64,000 bases of DNA from Centrapalus pauciflorus (lineage: Eukaryota; Streptophyta; Magnoliopsida; Asterales; Asteraceae): contig JAANYP010004337.1 in NCBI GenBank assembly GCA_020465985.1, forward strand, positions 1,025,001 to 1,089,000. The letters are read 5' to 3'. The notes beneath the pieces are model-generated. The model saw only the letters and a list, made by a program, of their open reading frames with translations, was not told where the DNA came from and ran no database searches. Shown here piece after piece: positions 11,493 through 23,999 of this stretch (position 1 is its first letter; every line of letters begins with the position of its first letter). The position numbers and the translations under genes were made by a program.

Positions 11493-11525
11493 ATGTTGCG
11501 TTTTCTTCTGTCAGGATTCGGTTAA
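11493..11525 (+). promoter_or_regulatory. uORF 2, 10 codons plus stop, in the 5' leader
   Basis: It starts 2 bases after uORF 1 ends and encodes MLRFLLSGFG before TAA. It lies upstream of a possible leader intron donor (gatccag|gttatc near 11555), so it would stay in the mRNA. Its effect on translation is inferred. Confidence 0.4.
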
Positions 11526-12035
11526 TTCTTCCAAATTTTCATTTCTCCGATCCAGGTTATCGTATAAACAAAACCCTAGCCATTTCGGAGCCTTTTGATT
11601 GGAGACTGCGAAACAAAAACAGATAAGAATCACAAAACCCTAGATTTTGGATTTTTTGTATTGAAGAGTGATGTTTTTGATGAATGCGTTTTGAGGGAGT
11701 TGTGTAATTTGCTCATGTAGTATGAAGGGATTAGTCGGTCTGCGTTTATTTGCGTTTCGCAAGTGTTTTCGAGATTGATCTAATAGAAAAGAGTATTTTG
11801 TGTTAATAGGTGGTGTTCTAGATAGGATTTTCCAGTTTTGAATAGGTTTGATCGGGGCAGAATCGGACCTTTCTTACATAAGTCTGGATGTAATTCAGTT
11901 TTGAATCTTATAGAAGTTTGCTGCCTCCGCTGATCGTAGTTGGCTTGCTGATTGGGTATAGAGGTGGTGTTATCTTTCTAGAGCATATTGGTGGGCTTTG
12001 ATTTTGGACGGTTAGATTTTCTTATGTATTGCAAA

Positions 12036-15000
12036 ATGAGCTTGGAAAACGAAGATGTAGTAGTCCTGGCTATGGAGACGTCTGAATCAATTAATGAGTC
12101 CGAAAAGTAATTAACATTTGCAGATACTCTTTTGTTGAATTTCTCATTAGGTTTGATGTTAAATTGGGTTGAATTTTTTTGTTGGATGATTCAGGAAACC
12201 AAGAATTTCGTATACCAGAGATTTTCTCCTTTCATTGAGTGAGTTGGAAATCTGCAAAACGCTGCCTGATAACTTCGACCGATCAGTTTTAAGGTAGATT
12301 CTTCTAGAATTTTGTTAGATTTATGCTATCTATCTGCCAATCATGCCAACAATTCTACTACTGCTGCTGTACCGTGTGCTTGAATTAATATTGCTTCACC
12401 AAAACCAGTGAATTTGAAGATAATAGCATACAAGAACGGCCAAGAAATCATGGAAGTTTGCCATTGCAAGGTTTTCGACGTAATGATTACAGCTCTTCAC
12501 CACCCACTCGGGGTGACTCAAGTAATTTCTCTCGGGGAGTCTACGGAAGATGGGATAATCGGTCTTCTAATTGGAGCGATAAAGATGGGGAATCACAATC
12601 GGATTTGGATCCAGGTTGGTTTGAGTTTATAGCTTACTCTAATTGATCAATCACCATGCACGTTGTTCATTGATCATCATGTTAGTATCTATGTTAAAAC
12701 GCACTTTGCTTCGAAACTATTATTTGGAATTCTGAGTATTTGGTTGAAATCCTTACAGACTCGATAATAACTCCGCTCATATATTGTGGTCTTAATCGTT
12801 AGTGAAGTAGCATGTTGATTCAAGTCTTACCGTTTGATGTCCTTGCACAACTAGGTGAATGCTATTCCCTGACATAATTGGATGACAGCCAAATGATTCG
12901 TTTGTGCATCTTATAATTTTTCTTGACCGATGGCCCATATATCAATGAAATTGGAGGTCCTGAGACTATTTTTTAACTCTGATGTTGGAAATCTAGGGGA
13001 ATTGTTTTTTTTTTTTTTTTTTTTTTTTTTTTTCCAGTTCTAAACTGCTAATAGATGAAATGATCTCTTACCAGTGTAGTCAGTTTCTTTATTCTCTAGA
13101 TTCATCCTGAAGGTTCTACCTAAACCTGGTTTAAAGTTTATAAGGAGAAGATAAAAAATGCAAACTTATTCATGGTTGGTAATTTCTATTGGCTACTTGG
13201 AGAAGATTTTATCCTTGCCCAAGCACTACGCTACCTACTGTTTTACTCGTTGGATTTTCTGTTGTATTTAATCTAACTAGTTATGTACTTGTGCGATGCA
13301 GTGGGACATAAAATAAACCAGGTTTATGGATACAAACCATGACATCCACCAAGTGTTGTATCAGTTCACAATAAATCGTTGAACGTTGCAATTTACCCTC
13401 AACAATTTTGCTGATAAATAAAATATCAACGAAAGTAGAATATGAAATTTGAATGGTTCCAACCAAATATAATTACAACAACGTGAAGGCTCCAATAAGA
13501 ATGTAGTCATTCTTTACATAAGAAGAAGATATTGTAAATGAAATATATATATTTTCAATTTATGATCTCAAGAACCTTTGATTGCCTGAGGTAATCAAAG
13601 AAGCTTCCCATTAAAATTGGTGTCATCATCCTCTTCACATATTAATTTACTGCAACATGACATCAGACACTGGATTAACATATACATAATAGGTTGGTTT
13701 TATTTGATTTCTACAGCTTTGGTTTTGTGCCATTTAATTAGGCTGATTGGTGCAGTCATTGTTGTGGTTTATTTCGGTTATGTTTTATTGGTTTTTAGTC
13801 GGTAATGGGTTGGTTCTCAGTGGCAAACTGGCAATCTAGGATTTTAATCGAGGGGTGTCCAAAATATATTTACGTCTTTCGAATAAATTTATTACGATTG
13901 TTGATGACGTGTTTTATGTGATGAAATACTCTAAAATGACATCTTTATTAATACCATCTAACACATCCTTATTAATATAAACCCTACATGAAAGAGACGA
14001 AACTTTAACCCTAATTTTTAATGAAGTATTCATAATCTATATTAAACTTTAATAAGTCATATATTCGTGACATATAAGAACACTCTAAATAACCCTAATA
14101 TCAATGAAATTATAATAATGAATAAGTTAGTTATAACAATCTCAATAATAACAACAAATAAGATCTTTATATTTACCTTAAAATAAACAATCGAACGTAA
14201 TTAAAACCCTAACGAAGCTAATCTCAATGATCAACATATTGTATATAAATTATCCAAAATAGGCAATAGATTAACCAATAAACTTTATTAGAAAAATAGT
14301 AAATAAAACCTCAGACAAATGGAAAAAGGAAACATTAATAAGATGGAGAAAGCGATGACTAATGCTTGGAGCAATAATTTTGAAATCGGCATTGGCAATG
14401 CGTTCAAAAGTTCTTAAATTATTTGAATTTTTAATGGCTGAATCATGAGTTCGGAGTGGATTGGGTTGTAATTGGTTGTGCTATGTAATGGGGGTGTCCA
14501 AGAAAAAGGAAAAGGGATGTCCAGGGATCTTTTTTGCATATGAACTCTTAATATCTTTTTGGGCCAAGGGGTCTCCATGTACACCCTTGGCCAATGTGTG
14601 GGCTTGCCTCTGTTGGTTCTGCATCTTGCAGATCAACTTCGTTGTTTTGAATGTGAATATATAATTTTGCCTTTAAAAAGATGATACATAAGAGCTGGTT
14701 CGAGATGAAAGGGTGTTTGGAATTGCACTTAAACTAATTATTCAATTTAAGTTAATTGCAATGATTTTGTTTCTGTACTGTTTTGACGAATTGATATGAA
14801 GATTAATATAATAGGTGTAACTTGAAACATCGTACACAAAATATCTTGAAATGTCGAGATGCATGGGGGGTTGTAGCGTCTTGGTATTTCCGACCACTGT
14901 CACCTAGCCTAATGAACTTTCTTAGCTCCCTCTTCAATTCTTCATACCTTTGTAGTGACAAACCGAGCCCATGTCTCTTCTAGATTTGAGAAGTTTTTTT

Positions 15001-18000
15001 TGAACTCGCAAAGAAAAGCAAGCTTGCCCTTGTGTTGTGATGAATGTAAACAAATAAGTAGGCTACCCAATATAACAAAACCACTACCACCACAATTAAA
15101 ATCTTCTACAGAAATGATGGCACATACCTCTGTCTGAATAGGGAGTACATGCATCCATAAGTCCGGCAAAAACAATTAGTAAAAAAGCGTTAAACCATTA
15201 AAACAACATGAGTTAAAATCTAACCATATCCAAAATGTGCAAAAATCCTAAGGGAATAGTTATATCCAAAGCAATGCAGGTATCGAATCTCAAGGCTTTT
15301 TTGGTAGATACCCTGTTACGACAAATATCTCAAAAACCAACCATAAGCCGCATGAAACTTCGACACCATATTGCTGACTAAAAAAGCTATTGAATTGTGA
15401 GAAGCCATAGCCCACATATTAATTAATATTAGTAGCAAAAAGTAGTAACAATTAGTTGTAGAATGAACGTACAAGTTGTTGAAACTTACAATTTGAAAGG
15501 GGAGAAATGGCACGATTTCATGAACGGTTTTGAGTATTGGCTGATTTCATGAATTTACGGGACTAATTTCAGCAACGTTCGACAATTGACATTTAATGTT
15601 GATATGAAACATCAAATTGTGGAAACTGATTAGTTTTTTTGATGTGGTAACTGATGGATTGAGGGACAGGAAATGGACAGCCATATTGAAAGATTATGTT
15701 CATTACCATTCATTGATGAGCAGGCATAGGATTGAAATGGCAAATTAATGTCGTTGTGGATGGTCCGGAAAGAAACGGATTCAATGATAAAATTATCAAT
15801 GGCTAATGCGGGGTTATGACAGAATTAAAGAATTTAAAGACTTATAAATGAAGTCATGAAGTCTTGACACAATAATAGATTGTACCTTTTGGAGAGAAAT
15901 GTGTACATCTTATAAAATGAATTGCTATTATTAGAAACTATGAATTTCAAGTATTTCTATATTTAGAAGCCTTATATGCTTGATAATATAGTATAGATGT
16001 AGATGTAGACTCAAGGGTTAGCTGATCAAAATCAGATTAAGCCATTGTTTTCGGAAGTTGTTTATAATCTATTTTGTTTCTTCTACAATTACAAAGATGC
16101 ACTCTTATTTCTGTAACAGTTTCTTACTCCTACTATAGATGACACTTATGTCTAGAGCATGTTATTTAGGAAGCTGAAAGACAACCAATTTTTCTCTATG
16201 CATGTACATTATTGCATTGATTGATGATGTATTGAAATAATAAATATTATATATCTCTATGAATTGGCCTCCTACACATGCTTTGCTTTTTATTGCATAG
16301 CTCTCATCCTTTTTTTATAAGTAGCTTGAACTGATGTTGATAATAGTGTTTATTAATAGTCATTATTGAATACTTCAATTAAAATCATTTTCCTACGTTA
16401 TATTTTATTCCATTTCCTAATAGTTTGCTTGTTTAAAAAAGAAGGCACCATTTACTAGTCTAAAGATGGCTGTTATTTCCATTTGACTTTATAATTGGGC
16501 TTTAGTGTTGATTATTTTTGTCAGCTAGGTCTTTGTCTGGGGATCAGATGGCTGGTGAGAAATGTTGTGAACTGGTTTTAGCTGGCTATTAGATTCCCTA
16601 GCACGTGTGTGTTTCAAAAAGGATATTTTTAGAGAATGGTGGCAGATTCTATTGCAATACATTTTGGTCAGTGGTATGGTGTGGGTGCGCTGATTGGGTA
16701 GTCTGGTACATTTTGGTCAGTGGTATGGTGGCAGATTCTATCACACAAGTACAGTTATGTTGTAAGTTAAATACTTTAGGTAGTATTTCTATACTTTTGC
16801 AGACTGCATTTCTAAACGTTATGCATATGGAAGCTAGATCCTCTAGGTATTATACACTGAACAGGTAAAACTAAATTTGATTGATTGACTTTCCATATCA
16901 ATAGGGGCATCCTGGTATTCCAGTGAATTAAAAAGTAAATGAATAAAAACAGTGACTGAATTTAACAAAGTGATTTATTTCGTATGGACCAAGTTGAAAG
17001 TAATCCCAAATGTAACCCCATTTTAGACTATATGTATCTATTTGACATTTTGACCTATATTTCAATAAGGGAGAGAAATAGGCACATTTTTTTTCTCATC
17101 TGTCTCATTCTCTTCTGGATCCTATACCCCTTTCTATCCTCCCTCTTTTATTAAAGATAAGGAACTTGAAGACTTTGTTGTCCCAAAATTGAATTGAAGC
17201 GTGAAAAATATCACTCAATGGGTAAGTATAAAGTTGTAAACCCTAATTTTGATGTTTATTCTTTAGATGTGGTTGTTTGTTCTTTTTATGTGGAGGGATT
17301 TATCCGCTCTGTTCGAGACAAGATTGGTTTCTGGTGGGATACTTGATTTGGTTAAATTGTTTGACTCATTATGTAGTTGTGACTGGTGTTGATTGTTTTC
17401 CGTTTTCATAAAAATTACCTATCAGGAAATGTTACAACTTACGCTATCTGGCTGTTTTCCAACTATTCATAGATCTTCTTTTATTAACTTCAACCTCATA
17501 CAGGGATCCTTGTTCTGATAGCAATCACTGATTAATTTGAATCCAGCAATGCCCACGCTGATGACTGTTACCCCAAGTCCCCAACACATGGAAAATTAGG
17601 GTCTGCAATCCAATTTGATAAATGACAACCTAGTACATATCTCTTGTTATGTTGTAATTGCTTATAATTGGGGGGTTTGTACCATTGCTTTGCTGGAAAC
17701 AGTGTGACTTTGATATTTGATTGCAAAGTAATATGACGTTTAATGAAACCTAAGTTAATATGTTCTGTATTCAAATGAAAACCAACCTTAATACTTCTAC
17801 CAAGCACTTGGATATTTACTAAAGTTAGCTTGGTTGTTCGTAAAATATCCATGACTTGAAATTTCACACACAATTGTGCATCATTATTTTACTTATGCTA
17901 AAACTAACATGAATAGCTTTATCATAGGCTTTTAGTGTGCTTGATTTATGTATATATAAGCATTTCACTTGTTGATAGTTTTCTTGTTTAGATTCTGGAA

Positions 18001-21000
18001 GGCGCAGTTATGGCAATCAATCTCGGCGACCTTGGCAAAACTCTGAGCATGATGGACTTCTTGGTAGTGGTTCTTTTCCAAGACCCTCTGGATTTGCAGC
18101 CGGGAGCTCTGCTCTGAAGGGCCAGCCTACTGAACACTATCATCTAAATAGGAGTAATGAGGCATATCAGCCCCCTCGCCCTTTCAAGGTTAAACTTCCT
18201 AAATCAGTACAAAATTTTATGCCAAATGAACCTCTGTTATATATATATATGTGTGTGTGTATGCTTGTATAATATTTCTGTTTTCTTTAGGCTGTGGCAC
18301 ACACCCGAACCAACAACACCCATGACTCGTTCAATGATGAAACATTTGGTTCCAGCGAGTGTACAAGTCAGGATAGAGCAGAAGAGGAAAGAAAGAGAAG
18401 AGGTAGTATATATTTTTCACTTCTGTTGGTGGTTGATGATCTTCAGAGTTGACATATGTTCTGTAATAATCTTGCAGCTTCTTTTGAGTTGATGAGGAAG
18501 GAACAACAGAAAGTGTTACAAGAAAAGCAGAAATCAAGTGCTTCAAGTGCAGATCAGCATAAAAGTGATGCATTTACAGACCTTGTCTTAGAGGAGACCA
18601 AGGAAGAAGGGCCTTCAGAGGCCATTGGTGAATTGAATTCTGCAGTTCAATCTGTTCCTAACGATGATTCCGGGAAATCTTCTATCCTGTTGCAGTCTTC
18701 CAAACCCCGACCACTTGTACCACCGGGATTTAGAAGCACAAATCTGGACAAGAGTTCAACCACAAAACCGACATCTTCTATCGACAAAGAGGTAAATACC
18801 TTACATCCTGTTTTGTATGTATATTATGTTTATGTCTGATTAATGATAGTATGTGCATATTTATATTTTTTATTTCTTCTGGTGCCATGAACAAAAATTT
18901 TACTTTCTCCCTAGTTATATAGTTGCTTGTTTATCAAATCTTTCAATTGAATTTATCATTCACTTTCTGAAATTGACCATCTGACCTATTTCATGTTCGT
19001 GTATTATTTAGCAGAATCCTAAACCCGGAATAGAGGAAATCCAACTGCTTGCCAAGGGTAACCACACTCAAAATGGAGCTCTAGATACACAGGGGAACAT
19101 ACAATCAGTTCAGAAGTTAGATAGGACAGAGCAGTATCTTCCAAGCAAGAATATCGGTGGGCTTAAGCTGGGTGATCATCATTTACAGAAAATCTCTGGT
19201 TTTCCAGAAGTCAATGATGCTGCTGGGGATGGTGAAGTTTTTGAACTTATGACGAACGATGTTATGGGAAATAAAATTCTCAGCAATTCTAGTCAGGAAA
19301 GTGCAACGTCCATCCTCGGCAAAATTTTTGGCAGCACACCAGCAATTAAAGATGGTGGCTCCACTGGTTTTCCTGAGGTACACACTTATAAAACTTCTTG
19401 CTTCCAGTCTACAATGCTGCTTAACGTAAATAATACAATGCATTATCTGAGCCTTCCAAAATGTAGGGATTTTTTTCCTCAACCCTTGTGAACTCTCAAC
19501 CAATCATGTCATTTTGAGACACACCAAGTAGTTTGTGGATATTAATTTTTAGACTACGTTGGATTTGGGAAGTAAATGTTAGACAAGAGATCTAAACTAC
19601 TATCCATTTGTTTACTTACTTTTAGTACTTGCATCTTCAATTTGTGTTCTTGTGTATTAATTAATATTCCACAAACTACTATTTTTGTGCAGCAGCAGAA
19701 GAGTAGGCCAAATGATTCTCTGAATCCCAGCAATGTTGTCCAATCCTCCAAATTTGCTCAGTGGTTTGATGAAGATGGTATATCACTCTCCCTCACTCAT
19801 GCTATATTTATTACTTACATAAATAATATCATAGCTAATAATATGTGGATGTCTGGCTTCGTGACTCATAACATGACTCATAGTTACTGCACTGTATTCT
19901 CTTACTTTTGACACTTTCCATATTATTAATTTTTTTTAAATTCCAGAAAAGAAATCTGTGGATGATCTCTCATCTAGCCGACCAAATGATTTACTTTCAC
20001 TGATTGTTGGTGGTGACAAAGCTGGATCTCAAGCTCCAAGTTTTGCGTCTACCGAACCCATCGCACCAGAATTATCCTACAAGGGAGTGGGTGTTATTAC
20101 CCAAACACCCTCAGACTCCAAGCATTTGTACCAAAATTATAGACAGGAGCCTGCACCTCCAGTTGCTGCAATCCTTACATGTGAAGACCTTGAACAGACT
20201 ATACTCTCGGAATATAGTGAGAAAAGTTCAACTTTGCAGCCACCTGTTCCTGATTGGAGGAGTGTTTCTGGCCAAGAAAACGTGGATGCTAGACCAGTTG
20301 ACAATCGTGCTACTCATCACTTGCTTTCATTGCTACAGAAAGGAACCAGCATCGATGATATGGGATCCTCTGATACAAACATCGGGTCGTCTGAAGTGGG
20401 AGGTGTTACGGCATCTGAAAAGCCTAAAGATGCTAATCAGGAAGCTAGTTCAGGCCAGAATCTTTCGCTTGAAGCGCTTTTCGGGACTGCTTTTATGAAA
20501 GAACTGCAGTCGGCTCAAGAACCTGTTTCTGCCCAGAGGGGCTCTGCTGGGTCTGCTAGAATTGATCTATTTGAGCCTCATGAATTATCCGTCCCTCTGA
20601 TGAATGATCCTTTGTCTTCTAATGTTGATGGAATAGGACCCAACATGACAAATTATGATACCAATCCATCGTCTTCAAAACAAAAACAGCCTACCAAATC
20701 GGATGATGCTGAAACCTGGCTAAACTTCAATGGTCCTCGGGTAGATGTTGACTCATTAGAATTCCAAAGGGGGGGAGTGCCAACGTCAACTAAACAAGCC
20801 ATTGGTGCGGGTGAAATCCAGCTTCCTGAAGAGGAGAGCTTGATTACTGTTGGTGAACCTGCGACCATCCATAACCCAGCTATAGGGAAACTGTTACCTA
20901 CTGATGCGGCATTTGATATATCGGAGAAACTTGCAGTCCTTAATTCTGGTTTCAGAGGTGAACGTTTTGTTCATGGGCCATATGACATGACGGAGACTGA

Positions 21001-21922
21001 AAGACAATTTAACCATCTTCATGCACAAGCTTCGTCCCCTCAAATGCATGCAGCACAGATGAATCATAATCGGCGGCCCATGTTTCACCCATTAGATCCT
21101 AATCCCCCTCGTATGAGATTTCCAGAGCATCTTATGCAACGTGAAACTTCACGTAATCAACATGTTCCTGCAAATCTGTTTCGCCCTTTTCATCACCCCG
21201 ACTCTAGAGTAACAGGGTTTGATGTTCCTGGGGCTCATCCTCAAATGTTTCCTCATATGAGGATGCCAGGCAACTTCCCTCCACATCATATGCTACGTGA
21301 TCATCCAAGACCTTTGCCTGTGCACCCTCATCCTACCAATCAACCATCCAGTTTTATGCCAGACAGGCAAGCAATGCAGGGGTTCCCGTTCGCTCATCAG
21401 CAGACCAACATTGGTGGACTTGGTATGCCATTACCTGGTAAAGTCTCAATAACTTCCTTTACATAATGAATCGATTTTGTAGAGAAACCACACGTTGTCC
21501 ACTTACCCAAGTTGGTGTTCTTCACTGTGATATACAAGTTCTGGTCCGACCATCGTAACAGTTATTAGAAAATAAAATAAAGGAAACCCCTCTGATCTTG
21601 AATCCAAGTTCTACTACTATTATTTAAAAACCTCACAGTTGTCATCGGGGGTTTGATGATCCATCGATCTACAATAATGATTAAAAATTCTCAAGGTAGT
21701 TTTTTGTGGATGATGAAATGTGTTTTTTTTTTTGTTTAACTATGTGTATACTAATATTGTGTTTGTGTCGCAGTTCCTGATGCTGGCAGCGGAAGCAACC
21801 ATCCGGAAGCATTGCAGAGGATGATGGAGATGGAAGCGAGGGCCCAGTCAAAGCAAGTCAACACGACACATAGCCAAGGGATGTATGGGCATGAGCTAGA
21901 CATGAGTTTCCGATACAGATAG
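12036..21922 (+). CDS. CBE1: CBE1/4E-T-like eIF4E-binding protein
   Basis: Ten exons join without a stop: 12036-12106, 12195-12293, 12409-12614, 17992-18188, 18291-18402, 18478-18791, 19015-19377, 19693-19777, 19947-21437, 21774-21922. Total 3087 nt, 1028 residues. Residues 30-36 read YTRDFLL, a perfect canonical eIF4E-binding motif YxxxxL-phi, followed by a conserved acidic stretch with NFDRSVLSEFED. The rest is Ser/Pro/Gln-rich and probably disordered. It includes a charged RAEEERKRRASFELMRKEQQ helix, a KFAQWFDED block and a His/Met/Pro-rich C-terminal third. In Arabidopsis the conserved eIF4E-binding protein CBE1 (AT4G01290) has this type of motif and associates with the mRNA cap complex. 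Orthology is inferred from the motif and from neighbours. The ATG chosen is the first in frame. Intron 3 is unusually long (5.4 kb). Acceptors of exons 7 and 8 are tandem NAGNAG types. Confidence 0.85.
13005..13033. repeat. Poly(T) tract followed by ccag
   Basis: Twenty-nine T residues are followed by ccag|TTC, which resembles a very strong polypyrimidine tract and splice acceptor inside intron 3. Confidence 0.9.
16636..16738. repeat. Imperfect local duplication inside intron 3
   Basis: 'acattttggtcagtggtatg' occurs at about 16659 and 16709, and 'atggtggcagattctat' at about 16637 and 16725. This indicates a rearranged tandem duplication of about 50-90 bp. Confidence 0.75.
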
Positions 21923-22480
21923 GTAAGCAAAGCAGCATTTCATAGTTATGATAGTTGTGGTCGTGTACATGTGGTCCATCTGTAGCTGCCTGAGAGCTTG
22001 TTACTTAGAAACCGTAAGAAAACAGAGACATGGAACTTGTTTTCTGGCCGTGTTTTCAGATTGTTGGACAAAGTTTTTCTAGTCAAGGTTATGTTTTTAA
22101 TACCATTTGCTGAGATTTGGAATATGTAGATCCGGGAGATTTTCTTTTTTCATGTTTTATGCACATTTACTATGGCTTAGTTTTGGTGGTTGGTAAAAGG
22201 CATTTCATAACATTCATGGCGATTCGCGAGTCACGTTTTTATCTACCATTACTGACCGTTGATAAAAAAAAATGTCGTTGATTATAAATTTTTGTTTTCT
22301 CACTGCTCTTCGTTTTTTACTACTGGAAAATTGTCTAGTCTTTTTTCATGTCTGCAGGATGGAAAGTATCCCAGAGGTTTTTTTGTGCGTTTATATGTAA
22401 CTGTCGTTCAATTCAATCTTCAACTTCGATCTATATTTAACGAAACAATCTGAAAATGGATTTGTTAGGTTCCGTTGTAT
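21923..22480 (+). other. 3' region of the CBE1-like gene
   Basis: The stop codon is immediately followed by gtaagc, a good donor, and an acceptor-like 'catgtctgcag' lies near 22360. A 3'UTR intron is therefore possible. The polyadenylation site was not resolved. Confidence 0.35.
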
Positions 22481-22773
22481 CAAACAAACAAATTCTGAAA
22501 CTAATCAGCATCAATTTATATCAAAATCGTTTGCAATTAGAGATTGATTGAATGACTTTAGTATCAAAACCCAACCTTCGTACCAAATTTTACACAAAAC
22601 TATTCATTAAAACTCAAATTCAAAAAAATTTCAATTACTTTTTGTATAGTTGGAATTAGGATGAGGGGAATGGCCACCCTTTATAAATTCAATCTTTGTT
22701 GTCACGTTATTTTACATCGCAAATACACATCTTTTTATCTTAATACCTATTTTTTTAAATAAAAATATAAAAA

Positions 22774-22796
22774 GAGAGAGAGAGAGAGAGAGTCAG
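22774..22796. repeat. (GA)n microsatellite
   Basis: About 11 GA repeats in intergenic DNA, continuing as 'gtcagagaggga'. Confidence 0.9.
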
Positions 22797-23760
22797 AGAG
22801 GGAGGAAAATAGAAGAAGACACCGCATCAAGGGCCTAGGAGGGGTGGGTTGTGTACCACCGTGCAGCGTGCACTCTTGAGGACTAAAATTAACATGATGA
22901 TTCTATAACTATTTTCGAGCCACTGTGCCAATAATTCTTCAATTAAAATGCACATTTCGATTTTCAAATCAAAATCACGAACAACACAAAATATTCAAAA
23001 AAACATTGTGTGTGTTGATTTAAAAACTGAAAATTTATAGATTGTTATATGTATCAAGGACGAATCATCATGCAAAAATTCAGATCAAACCATAAATAAA
23101 CAAGAAAGTTGTTTTCAAATTTGTTCTTCAAGGTGCAATAGCTTATCTTCATTAAATTTTTTTTAAGACAATCTTATTATAAAAAGCAATTGTAACCCTA
23201 TGGACAATCCTCTCAAAACTATTCTGGATCTAGACTAAAACAATCAACTAGAATTACAATACCTCTATTGCCACGACAACTTAGAATTCTTCAATCTACC
23301 GGAAATCCACCGTTTATATGAGCTTAGTTGAATTTCACAAAATATCCGGAACACTTTTTTCTAAAAATACCAACATGTTTCTTTCCATCTATACAAAATA
23401 TCAGCCTTACCTGTCGGAAGTAAAGAATTCTCCACGGCTGACAAGATACCCGCTATTGATGATGCCTAAGCAGTCTCCATTCCTCACGATCCGAAAAGAT
23501 TCAACGAAATCCTCGAGCTTGATACGCAATTGACCAAACAACGTTCCAAAGATTCTTAGACGTCTTCACATCAAGGACATAGAACAAAATGAAGATCTAG
23601 TATATAATGTCATCGAGGAATTCGCAAACCAGAATCTTCTTTAGTTGAAGAAGTCTCCAAATGAAAACAACCACTTTCCTAGTAACCAATTTTACTTCAT
23701 ACGGTTCTCTGTCGATCATTTCTTTAAGAGGATACACGATTATTCTCTAGCCTAAAACTT

Positions 23761-23838
23761 ATCATGTAATCTGAAATCTCCTACCCACTTATCTCTCCAA
23801 AACAAGGTTGATGACCCATCCCCATTTACTTTTCCAAA
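23761..23838 (-). pseudogene. Remnant of a LINE-type reverse transcriptase C-terminal region
   Basis: The minus strand translates to FGKVNGDGSSTLFWRDKWVG and then DFRLHD. This resembles the 'GdGsstrFWrDkWlG' signature located just after the RT domain of plant non-LTR elements. The downstream frame is broken by stops. No RT catalytic motif is left nearby. Confidence 0.5.
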
Positions 23839-23937
23839 TGAACCCAGAAATTTTCTGACTCATACCTAATCTTTATTATATTCGACCAATTTTGTTATTA
23901 ATTTATTGATTTCTCTTTAGTTTGATCCACTTTTAGA

Positions 23938-23948
23938 CTCTGATACCA
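23938..23948 (-). repeat. Possible tRNA-Met primer-binding site of an LTR retrotransposon
   Basis: The minus strand reads TGGTATCAGAG, the classic initiator-Met primer-binding site, preceded by tatcaat as in Copia/Gypsy LTR ends. No partner LTR or gag/pol was found, so this may be a solo remnant or chance. Confidence 0.4.
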
Positions 23949-23999
23949 ATTGATAGCATGTAGAATCAATAAATCTTTCACTTTTAATCACACAACCAA

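Larger units (their letters stand above)
12615..17991 (+). other. 5.4-kb intron 3 of the CBE1-like gene
   Basis: The intron is bounded by gttgg at 12615 and tttag before 17992. It holds a 29-base poly(T) tract (13005-13033) and an imperfect duplication near 16636-16738. I found no coding exon in it that continues the host frame, and no transposon ends with matching duplications. Short reading frames inside look random. Confidence 0.6.
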
